Of a stretch of 64,000 nt of DNA, positions 47,098 to 56,892 are shown piece by piece (position 1 is the first letter of the stretch; every line of letters begins with the position of its first letter). This DNA is from Talaromyces rugulosus. Taxonomy: Eukaryota > Ascomycota > Eurotiomycetes > Eurotiales > Trichocomaceae. The stretch spans positions 1,302,001-1,366,000 of the forward strand of contig NC_049561.1 of assembly GCF_013368755.1 (NCBI RefSeq). Direction: 5' to 3'. The notes under the pieces were generated by a model, which was given only the letters and a program-made list of their open reading frames with translations, made no database searches and was not told the DNA's origin. The position numbers and the translations under genes were made by a program.

Positions 47098-48180
47098 TTA
47101 TGCAAGTTCGACGTCTATAGTTCGGTTCCCATCCAAAGCCTTCCTCACAGCGTCACACACAAGAAGGGCCCGTAGACCCTCCACTGCTGAACAGCTCGAA
47201 TTCTCCTTACCGGCAATATAATCCAAGAAAGCAGCCAGCTGCCCCTCATACGGCACCGCCGAGCTGTCCACATCAAACTTGTCGACAGTGAGCGGCTGAT
47301 ACCATGATTTTGCCGGACGGCCATCATAGCTCCAGCGTGCCATTTCCGGTACGCTTAGCGAGGCATTCGATCCGAAGATGTGATAGAAGTTCTCTTTGGA
47401 CGGAGCAGCAGCAATATTGGCATTCTCCCCCGTACCGGCCTCGAAGTTGTACGGCGACGGTGTGGCATCGCATACAAGGAACGAGCCTACAACCCCGGAA
47501 GAAAAGCGCAGCGTCAATGCGGCACCCTCATCAGCCTTGTGGTGGTCACCACGCTGGCGAGCAATCTTCTCGACATGCACACGCTCAATAGCGCCAAAGA
47601 GGAACTGGAGCAGATCGACATCGTGCACGAGATTAATCAAAACCACGCCACCAGCGTCCTTGCGCCGACGCCAGTCCGTGGGCGGCTCGAAGTAATCGTC
47701 TGGTTTGAACAGCATCCACATGCCATTGACAGCCATGATGGAGCCGAGCGACCCCGAGCTCACAATCTCCTTGACCTTGAGCATGTACGGGTTAAAGCGG
47801 CGGTGGTGGCCCACAGCTAACTTCACATTGGCGTTTTCTTTTGTGTACTGGACGAGATCACGGGCTGTGTCGGTGCTGTGACTCAGCGGTTTCTCGACGA
47901 GTACATGTACGCCGGCGGCGAGCAGGTCTCGCGATATAGAGACGTGCGTGTGGTTGGGCGTGCAGACGATGGCAGCGTCTGGCTTGACGTCTTTACTTGC
48001 AAGTAGGTCTGCAACAGAGGTGTATAGGCGAGTGTTGAACTGCGCAGCGGTCTCGGGGCCCTTGGGTGAGGGTTCAACGAGAGCAACGAGTTCGGCTGCT
48101 GGATGCAAATGCACAGCAGCAGCGTGGCGAGGGGCGATAAGCCCACCGCCGACAATGGCTATTTTCACAATGGCTGTCAT
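47098..48180 (-). CDS. Gfo/Idh/MocA-family NAD(P)-dependent oxidoreductase
   Basis: Single exon, 360 residues. The N-terminal Rossmann fold begins VKIAIVGGGLIAPRHAAAV, with C-T-P-N-H-T-H and the family's E-K-P-L-S-H-S loop (Lys is the catalytic-type residue of E-K-P). The C-terminal domain has GSIMAVNGMWMLFKPDDYF, GGVVLINLVHDVDLLQFLFG (D-x-x-x-H-equivalent segment) and GSFLVCDATPSPYNFEAGTGE. These enzymes oxidise or reduce polyols, sugar acids and inositols. It is intronless, unlike most neighbours, and lies tail-to-tail (178 bp) with the quinate-permease-like gene, suggesting a small catabolic pair; a quinate/shikimate or cyclitol substrate is inference. No signal peptide, so probably cytosolic. 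Confidence 0.88.
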   Translation of the reverse strand: MTAIVKIAIVGGGLIAPRHAAAVHLHPAAELVALVEPSPKGPETAAQFNTRLYTSVADLLASKDVKPDAAIVCTPNHTHVSISRDLLAAGVHVLVEKPLSHSTDTARDLVQYTKENANVKLAVGHHRRFNPYMLKVKEIVSSGSLGSIMAVNGMWMLFKPDDYFEPPTDWRRRKDAGGVVLINLVHDVDLLQFLFGAIERVHVEKIARQRGDHHKADEGAALTLRFSSGVVGSFLVCDATPSPYNFEAGTGENANIAAAPSKENFYHIFGSNASLSVPEMARWSYDGRPAKSWYQPLTVDKFDVDSSAVPYEGQLAAFLDYIAGKENSSCSAVEGLRALLVCDAVRKALDGNRTIDVELA

Positions 48181-49654
48181 TTTGTATCAGTGCGGGGAAT
48201 GGGGTGTAAATTCCCTATCGGACTGGTGTTGTAACCCATTCTACACATAGTCAAAATCAGGAGTGATATAAAGTTAGTATAGATCCACATCAATTTGACA
48301 ACACCCCACACGTCGGATAATCCTTTTACAGGCGGCCTCGATCCGAGAACCACCAGTTCATGTTCCGATAGAAGCAGTGCCGGTCGCAATAATAAGCACG
48401 AAGAAATGAGGCGAATGGCAGCGCGTCCATTACGGAGGCCAACGGTGCCCCGGACTCCTCCCCACTTGCGGAGGAGGGGAAGCCCGCCCCGGGGGGATTT
48501 CGGCAAAGCGCTTTGCCGACGATGAATTATACTATTATGGGAATAGTTGTAGTATCGGCTAGCGAAGCAAGCTTTTTGAATTGTTTACATCATGTAATAA
48601 TAATATCGAATAATAGTCATGTGATTACTGCTTGATATTGAGCCGATTTGGTTAGTGGAATCTACCTTATTTTTTTCTCTCCAGGTTTCCTTTACAGGAA
48701 GTGTAGTAAAAGTGCTATTTCAGGATGATGTGCAAGATATATCTAGATGATCCAGTCGTAGAATCTAGAAGCACTTTTGTTTATCCTTATTTTCCAACCT
48801 GCTAGACCCTGATTGCCACTACAGGTCACAGTCCAAGTAGACGCCATAATAATAATATGTAGATTGTAGATGTGGCGGAGGGCACCTTATCGATAACACC
48901 GCCACCGGTGCCTGAGGGTGCCTGAGGCAACCAACCGCACTTGCCACAGCAAAAACTCGCGAGGCAAGACAGGTACCTGATATGTTTAGTAATTACCCCC
49001 ATTGACACATAGTCGTCCTACATGACAAATACATTCAACAGTCCTCCCAAGCAAATACAATAGAATAAACAAGAATCTTGCAATAGAAGCATATAGCGAT
49101 ACACAAGTGGGGCGTGGAAAGCCTTAGAATTCCAGGGAAAGCTAAGCCTACTTGAGCATGGGCGAGACGGCCTCATGTTCGCCCAGATGCTTGCACCGAC
49201 CGCCATTCATCTATCTCAAGTCGCTGTATCGACTCTGCTTCAACCTCAACCATCATCGACCCTCTGCCGATTTTTTTTAAAACCCTGCACGCCGTGATTT
49301 CTCGATTTCGCCGACCAGCGGTACGGTACGGCTACGACTCGGCACCAATCACATAGCGCCATTATTATCGCTGCTGATTATTAAAACGATCCATCCAACA
49401 ACTTTTGTCTATCGACCTATCGACCGAGACTTGAAACTTCACCCCTCTCTACACGCCATCTTCTCGCAACCAACATCGACTTGGACGCCGTCACTCTCCT
49501 CTCTTCTCCTCTCCTCGCCGTCACCTTCAGTGAAAAAAACACTGGTTGTGCCCCGCAGCCGCAGCCGCAGCCAGCCACACCGGTTTTTTTTCTTCGTCTT
49601 CTCTCGCTTTTTCTGTCGCTCTTCCATATCGAATTTTAATTTCACAAAGACATC
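48181..49654. other. Spacer with oxidoreductase and DnaJ promoters
   Basis: 1.47 kb. It contains a G/C-rich block at ~48440-48520 with a perfect 20-bp palindrome, then A/T-rich sequence, a short GTGCCTGAGG direct repeat near 48908-48926, and a C/T-rich leader just before the DnaJ start. No protein gene was recognised. Confidence 0.5.
48500..48519. promoter_or_regulatory. Perfect 20-bp palindrome upstream of the oxidoreductase
   Basis: TCGGCAAAGC followed by its exact reverse complement. The inner 16-mer GGCAAAGCGCTTTGCC keeps the GG..AARYRYTT..CC frame of the quinate activator consensus but not its inner TA pairs. It is 320 bp upstream of the oxidoreductase start. A dyad of this length suggests a dimeric regulator site or a hairpin; which one cannot be told from sequence. 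Confidence 0.5.
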
Positions 49655-51094
49655 ATGGTCAAGGATACCAAGTTTTACGATGTTTTGGGGGTATGTTTGA
49701 TGACTGCGATGCGTGTTTGATACCGTGAAAATTTTGGTTGCTAACCCCGTGTCCCTGGCAGGTGGACCCTAGTGCCTCTGAGGCCCAACTGAAGACCGCG
49801 TACAAGAAGGGTGCCCTGAAATACCATCCCGGTATGTTTTATTTTTCGCATCTCTCTGTTGGATGTATTCTAGCGATGGGAATTTTCGTTTCTCTAACAT
49901 TCGCGCGTTTCTAGACAAGAACGCTTCCAACCCGGAGGCGGCCGAGACATTCAAAGAGCTCTCCCATGCCTACGAAATCCTTTCCGACCCCCAGAAGCGT
50001 CAGGTCTACGATCAATATGGTGAAGAAGGCCTCGAGGGCGGTGCCGGCGGTGCCGGAATGAACGCTGAGGATCTCTTTGCCCAGTTCTTCGGCGGCGGCG
50101 GTGCGTTTGGCGGTATGTTTGGCGGCGGCATGCGTGAGCAGGGCCCCAAGAAAGCCAGGACGATTCACCACGTCCACAAAGTCAGTCTCGAGGATATCTA
50201 CCGAGGAAAGGTGTCCAAGCTGGCTCTGCAAAAATCAGTCATTTGCCCTGGCTGTGATGGCCGCGGCGGCAAGGAGGGTGCAGTCCGGCAATGTACAGGC
50301 TGTAACGGTTCGGGTATGAAGACTATGATGCGCCAAATGGGCCCGATGATCCAGCGCTTCCAGACCGTGTGCCCCGACTGCCAGGGTGAAGGTGAGATCA
50401 TGCGCGAAAAGGACCGCTGCAAGAAGTGTAGTGGCAAGAAGACTATTGTCGAGCGCAAGGTGCTCCACGTTCACGTTGACAAGGGTGTCAAGAACGGCCA
50501 CAAGATCGAATTCCGAGGCGAGGGTGATCAAATGCCCAATGTACTGCCTGGAGACGTCGTGTTCGAGATTGAGCAAAAGCCTCACCCTCGATTCCAGCGC
50601 AAGGAAGATGACCTCTTCTACCATGCCGAAATCGATCTACTCACGGCTTTGGGTGGCGGTACGATCAACATTGAGCACCTCGACGACAGATGGCTTTCCG
50701 TAAAAATTGCACCAGGCGAGCCCATCACACCTGGTATGTTATTGTCTCACTTTTGATATTTGGGTTTGTCACTAACACCTGCGTAGGCGCAATTAAGATG
50801 ATCAGGGGCCAGGGTATGCCGTCGCTCCGACACCACGACTTTGGCAACTTGTACATCCAATTTGACGTCAAGTTCCCGCAATCGTCGGATTTGCAAAACC
50901 TCGAGCTTCTTGAAAAAGTCCTCCCCCCTCGCCCACAACAACCACAGCCTCCTCAAGATTCGATGGTTGAGGACTTTGACGTGGAAGAAGTCGACCCAAG
51001 CCAGAGCGCCCGGGCTCAGGGAGCCGCCTATGATGACGAGGACGAGGACGGAGTGCCTCCAGGTGCCGAACGAGTGCAGTGCGCGTCTCAGTAA
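49655..51094 (+). CDS. ydj1: DnaJ/Hsp40 type I co-chaperone (Ydj1/Mas5)
   Basis: Exons 49655-49690, 49762-49831, 49915-50733 and 50787-51094 give 410 residues (yeast Ydj1 409). J domain with H-P-D ([35 protein letters not shown], the HPD made across intron 2), a Gly/Phe-rich linker (EDLFAQFFGGGGAFGGMF), four CxxCxGxG zinc motifs (CPGCDGRGG, CTGCNGSG, CPDCQGEG, CKKCSGKK), two beta-barrel client-binding domains, and a C-terminal CaaX box C-A-S-Q for farnesylation. It activates cytosolic Hsp70 ATPase and helps mitochondrial and ER import. The leader is C/T-rich. All borders are GT..AG. Confidence 0.97.
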
Positions 51095-51367
51095 GGTGTC
51101 GGCATTTTTTGTTTCTTTCTTGTCTGCAAGGCAAAACTGTGGCGCTTCGGCCTTTGATTAGTGCATATCGATACCCTCCTTGCAGGTTGGCTCTGCGCAA
51201 CCTTTTTTTTTATTACTGCGCAGCCAATGGTTCCCACCAAAGAAAAATTCACGACATGATTTGATATGTAGATATTCATGGGAAGATGGGCTTATTTCTC
51301 CTGAACAAGGGATTAATCTGGTACAACAACCATGAATGAGAAACTATGCGGTACGACTTGTGATTAC

Positions 51368-51388
51368 GGGGGGGGGGGGGGGGGGGGG
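51368..51388 (+). repeat. G21 homopolymer
   Basis: Twenty-one consecutive G residues ~270 bp after the DnaJ stop. A run this long is rare in fungal genomes, is error-prone to sequence and can form G-quadruplex structures. Confidence 0.8.
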
Positions 51389-51866
51389 TTTATGATGGTT
51401 TTTGAAGTGAGGAGCGCGGGCTCTCGGTTTTCTTTTTCTTTTGTCTTTGCTACTGCGCAGGATTTTGTGTCCTCATCCCAACAACTTTACTGGCAAGCTC
51501 TTTGCTATCCAATTTGGTGCGTCGATTCGGGGCACCGATCCAGTTTGGCAAATGAGTTGATCTTACCTGCCGAGTTGGTTGCTTAATCAAGATATCTTCC
51601 CTCCTTTGGGGGAGAAAGATAAAATCACGGTTTTGATGGCCTGATGGCCTGTTTTTTTTCTCTTTCATTTTGTCTTTATATTGATTATTCGCACTATTAG
51701 TATCATGGCGTTTGCATCCCGTCGAATTTAGAATGCATTGCTTTATGGTTCTGCGCGATACTTGATGTAATAGAACGAACGATCTTGATCAATCATTTCT
51801 ACCACTACTAGTCTTCCGTAGATCGAGAAGAATATGTCGCCATCCATCAAGTCGATGAGGCAAGGG

Positions 51867-51889
51867 AAAAAAAAAAAAAAAAAAAAAAA
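51867..51889 (+). repeat. A23 homopolymer
   Basis: Twenty-three consecutive A residues. It could be the poly-A end of an old retroposed sequence or a slippage product; no target-site duplication was spotted by eye. Confidence 0.8.
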
Positions 51890-53672
51890 GGGTATCAACA
51901 TATGAATGGCTGACGTACGCCGGACCACGTTCCAGCCAGAGCAGTAGGTTAGAGTTTGTGCAGACTGTATCGTCCTCATTGGCCAGCCTTGGGGCGATGA
52001 GATTTTAAATTTTAAATTTTTATTTAATTTTTTTTCACAGTGGATTAACCTAGGCTCTTTGGGGAAGGCGTCCCGGCAGTGAATATTAAGTATGTAATGG
52101 TTTTTAGTTGCTGGAATATCAAGTGACAGCATTGACCGCCTGACCATCATGGTAATTGTTGTATACGCGCGCCAGCCTCGATATTTATTATTAAAATTTA
52201 TTAAACTTGATCAAAACTTATTAAAATATGGAGCAATAGTGACACGAAGGAAGCAAAACTTTCTTCTGGAATAAGTGAAATAAGCAGAAAAAAGAAAAAC
52301 AGGGATCTGGTTTACATATCACGCAATCGATCTGGAAAATGGCGTTCTGGCGCCAGTGACCTCGTGGAAAGTTGCGCTACTGGGAGGGAAGTTCCAGGTA
52401 TAGGGACGTGCATAATAATACGGGCCGATGTTGTTATTACTATTGACGAGTAGTGGTAGTACGTACGTACTTGCAATAGTAATAAGAATCATGTACGTTG
52501 TACACAGTTATGACTACATAGTACATACTACATACTACAGAAAGTACATCATGCGAACGGCGCACTAGCCCAAACGGGACTAGCCGACACGCGGCTGAGG
52601 CTTGGCGGCGGCACATGGTGAAGATTCCTGATTGGGACTCGGGGTTAGGGCTCAATCAATAATGTATAATTCTCGAGTATCAAACATCTAAGACTCTCCA
52701 ACGGGAACTTGGGAGGAACAAGTGTTCCGTGGTCTGTACCTAACTTATCTGCATATCACACGCCCAGACAAATATAGACACCGACATCCGGAACCGACCT
52801 GACAAGTGTTCTTAGTACTACATTGCCCGTCAAGTAACAAATGTCTGGATCAGCATGCAGGATTCGCCTAGGATGCTAGCCACAGCAGCCAGTGTGACGG
52901 GCGCGCCCGTTAGGGTTATCATCGTCACAGGACCCGCGCCTGGCTCGACGAAGCTTCCATCATCAGCGGGGACAATCACGCCATCTACGCCGGTTCCACA
53001 GCGGGCCCCTTGGATCGTCTCTTGCTTTCAACTCTTGCGTCCCACGCGATTACGACTCTGTATCTCTTTAGTATTATTATTATTATCGACATGGCTTGCT
53101 TTTTTCTCCTTGCCCTTTCCTCTTTCCGCTAATTATCTTTATCTCTCGTCTCTGTTTTTTTCTCTTTTCTTTTTCCCAACTGCTTCCAATGACGCCCGTC
53201 TATCCGTGATCTGTGCCGCTTGATAGGCATCATCCATCAGCCTCTCGTCCTTCTAGCTCGCCTCAGCTTGCCCTGCCCTGCAGCTACCAGCTAGCTAACA
53301 CCATCCATCAGCTCAGAGGGCCCGAGTGTCTTGTTGTCGCCTTTAGCCTCAAATCACGCCGGTCGTGTTCTGCGCGCCATACCCCCTCTCTCCCTGATCA
53401 CGACATCGGCCAAGGGAACCTAATATTATATTTGCTTTTTTTTCTGCTCGCACCCTTTTCAAACCTTCCTTGTGGTGATGGGCAGTTCCAGGTGATTTTT
53501 CAGACTTCGCCTCATCTTTTCTTTTTACGTGGGGAGCCTTTTTCCGCGGCGTGCTGCCTGTGTTGAAACATATACGGCGGATTATAATTATATATATATA
53601 TAGATCTAGATCGTGTCCCTCCAGCTCTTGTCCAGACATACAACAGATCAATCAATTGATCGGTCTTCGAAA

Positions 53673-56352
53673 ATGCCTGGAGAAATAGCCACCAAAGTTG
53701 GCCATACACTGGCCAAAGTCCTCGGCATCAAGCTGCAATATCGCGACCCCCTTGGTACATCGGATCATCTCTCTCGCGGAGAATCGATTTTTTCCTCTGG
53801 CACTGCCGATACCTACGTTGAGCCGGAGCCCACCAGCGCCGAATGGCTCTATGAGCACGTTCCGAGCAGGCACGATGTTGTCGATTACTTGATCAGTCTC
53901 TTTCCCTTTCTCAGCTGGATCGGCCGCTACAACCTCCAGTGGTTTATTGGTGACCTGGTTGCCGGTGAGTTCTTGCGCCGATGTGGCTCCTCGATGATTC
54001 TCCGTCTTCTAACAACCGTGTGCTAGGCATCACTGTTGGCGCCGTCGTCGTTCCCCAGGGCATGGCCTACGCCAAGCTGGCTGACCTCCCCGTGGAGTAC
54101 GGCTTGTATGCCTCGTTTATGGGCGTCTTGATCTACTGGTTTTTTGCCACGTCAAAGGATATCACCATCGGGGTAAGACGACCGAAAATCCCATACTCGT
54201 TCTGTCACTAACACATTTTACAAAGCCCGTGGCTGTCATGTCTACACTGACCGGAAACATTATCATCGAGGTGCAGGGTAGTCATCCGGAGTTCTCAAAG
54301 CCAGAAATTGCACAGGCATTGTCCATCATCGCTGGTGCCATTGTCACTTTCATCGGTCTCATTCGATGGGGGTTCATCGTCGATTTCATTCCCTTGACGG
54401 CCATTTCCGCTTTCATGACCGGCTCTGCCATCAACATTGCGAGTGGTCAGGTCAAGTCCTTGCTGGGCGAGTCGGCCGACTTTAGCACCCGAGGCGCTAC
54501 CTACGAGATCATCATAAACACGCTGAAACACCTCCCTTCTGCCAAGGTGGACGCGGCCATGGGCCTAACCGCCCTTTTCATGCTGTATGGCATTCGATCC
54601 GCATGCAACTATGGCGCGAGAAGAAACCCGCAGAAGGCCAAGCTGTTTTTCTTTCTATCGACCCTGCGCACTGTTTTTGTCATTCTCTTTTACACCATGA
54701 TTAGCGCTGCTGTCAACCTACATCGCCGTGATGACCCTGCGTTCAAGGTGCTGGGTCATGTGCCTAGAGGTATGAATCTATCCCAAAATTTGCCCTTGTC
54801 TAGAAACCCTAGCTCACCACTGTTCATCTCAGGTTTCCAGCATGCCGGTGTCCCAACGCTCACGAAGCCACTCATCGCTTCCTTTGCCACGAATTTGCCT
54901 TCGGCAGTCATTGTTCTCTTGATCGAGCACATTGCCATCTCCAAATCGTTTGGCCGCGTGAACAACTACGTGATCAATCCGTCTCAGGAAATGGTTGCTA
55001 TTGGCGTCACGAATCTGCTCGGCCCTTTTGTTGGTGGATACCCTGCTACTGGTTCTTTCTCTCGCACAGCCATCAAATCCAAGGCTGGTGTGCGAACGCC
55101 TCTTGCCGGTCTTATCACTGCCATTGTCGTCCTGCTTGCCATCTACGCCCTGCCCGCTGTCTTCTTCTACATCCCGAGTTCCTCTCTGTCTGGTGTCATC
55201 ATTCACGCCGTCGGTGACTTGATCACCCCTCCCAATACCGTCTATCAATTTTGGCTAGTGTCGCCCTTTGACGTCATCATTTTCTTTGCTGGCGTCTTGG
55301 TCACCGTTTTCTCCTCGATTGAGAACGGAGTCTACACTACCATCTGTGTCTCGGCGGCCTTGCTCCTCTGGCGTATCGTCAAGGCGCGCGGCGATTTCCT
55401 GGGCAAGGTCCGGGTGCATTCTGTGCTCGGCGACCACTTGTTGGATAGCAACGGCAAATACGGGCCAGTCGGACAGCTACCAGCCCAGGCTTCGCTTGGC
55501 AGCAACGATCCCGACAATACCTTCCGCAATGTCTATCTACCTGTGCGCCGCCAGGATGGCTCTAACCCGCAGATCTCGGTCGAGCACCCTTATCCTGGTG
55601 TGTTCATCTATCGCTTCTCCGAAGGCTTCGTGTACCCCAACGCGAATCACGAAACCGACTACCTAGTGTCCAGCATCTTCAAGGAGACCCGCCGCACCAA
55701 CCTCGAGTCTTACCCAACCTTGGGTGATCGACCATGGAACAATCCCGGTCCTCGACGAGGGCATGTGGAAGAAGATCGCTCCCAACTGCCCTGCCTCCGC
55801 GCCGTTGTCCTGGACTTTTCTTCGGTCAACAACGTGGACGTCACCTCGGTACAGAATCTGATCGATATACGCAACCAACTGGACCACTATGCCTCGCCCG
55901 ATCCCGTTCAGTGGCACTTTGCCTATGTCAATAACCGATGGACCAAACGAGCCCTTGCATCTGCGGGCTTCGGCTATCCGTCGGTCGGATCAGAAGAATC
56001 CTCTGTCAAGCGATGGAAGCCGATTTTCAGTGTCGCCGAGCTTGGCGGTATTGACTCGGCCGCTGCGGTGGCTGAGCGCGAGCGCCTAGAGAAGCTCAAG
56101 ACAATTGACCCCGAACACGGCGAGCCTACACAGACTGAGCAAGAGCAGAATCACCCTGAAAACAGCAGCAACGACAGCATCAACTACCAGAGCCAACTCA
56201 AGACCAGCACAGCGTACGAAAACGGCCGCAAAATCGCGCTTGTCTCTGGAATCAACCTGCCGCTTTTCCATGTCGATATCACCAGTGCGTTGCAAAGTGC
56301 GATTGCCAACGCGAAGCAATACGAAACTCACCAGAAGCTCGTTGATGCTTGA
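53673..56352 (+). CDS. sutB: Sulfate permease (SLC26/SulP family, SutB type)
   Basis: Exons 53673-53964, 54027-54172, 54226-54769 and 54833-56352 give 833 residues. SulP core: VVVPQGMAYAKLADLPVEYGLYASFMGVLIYWFFATSKDITIGPVAVMS (the consensus signature), then FMTGSAINIASGQV, VPRGFQHAGVP (after splicing), GGYPATGSFSRTAIKSKAGVRTPLAG; about 11-12 transmembrane helices to ~residue 560, then a cytosolic STAS domain (LRAVVLDFSSVNNVDVTSVQNLIDIRNQL) and a charged tail. It imports sulfate for cysteine synthesis and in Aspergillus is under MetR/sulfur repression. The third intron (54770-54832, 63 nt) is a multiple of three with no stop and can be read through; removing it yields the family sequence. Start ATG chosen as the first downstream of a poly-pyrimidine/TATA leader, giving MPGEIATKVGH. 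Confidence 0.93.
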
Positions 56353-56892
56353 TCCTTTTTTGTTCAACTTTGTTTTTCTTTTCTAATCTTCAATTCTTAG
56401 CCCCAGAGGCAATAATTTGGTTCATGAGATCTTGGTTGTCAGCATACCCGCGGGAATCCCCGCATGCATTGAGCTGTTCTAGATAATCAGTAGTAGTTTT
56501 GGATAACATCAAATCAACTATGTGAAACTTCCAATATTATTCGAGAGTATTAATGGTAACAGTGCAACTCAGCCCCAGAATAATACGAGAATCTAGCCAA
56601 TCAGCAGATACCGCAGAGCTCGCCCATTCGGGTTAGATTGCGCTAAACTGTATCTGGTAGTATTTTGAGAAGGCCCATCCGTGTACATAGCCCTAATTCG
56701 CTGTGCCAGCTGAGGGATGATGATTTATCTGCTCTTTTTCTTTCTTTATTTCCCCTTGTTCTAGGCTGAAATGTTTTTTTTATACGAGTATATAAGAGTG
56801 CTGGATGTCCATAGCCTTTGGATAATCGCCATTACATATTCACTATTACAATTTTTTCCCACCAGTTGATTTTGTATGTTTGTTTATACAAA
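56353..56892. other. Spacer sulfate permease to DHA2 transporter
   Basis: About 540 bp between tandem plus-strand genes, A/T-rich, with TATACGAGTATATAAG near 56780-56795 as a possible core promoter. No gene was seen. Confidence 0.5.

Larger units (their letters stand above)
51095..53672. other. Long low-complexity spacer between DnaJ and sulfate permease
   Basis: 2.6 kb without a recognisable gene. It includes a G21 homopolymer (51368-51388), an A23 homopolymer (51867-51889), A/T-rich stretches near 52010-52200, a GTAC-rich stretch near 52460-52550, and from ~53040 a pyrimidine-rich leader of the sulfate permease. Two translated frames (52855-53223, 53213-53566) look like leader sequence and lack conserved features. 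Confidence 0.5.

Noticed and set aside
52855..53566. Two ORFs in the sulfate permease upstream region
   Set aside because: Pyrimidine-rich leader translation products without conserved features or plausible start context.
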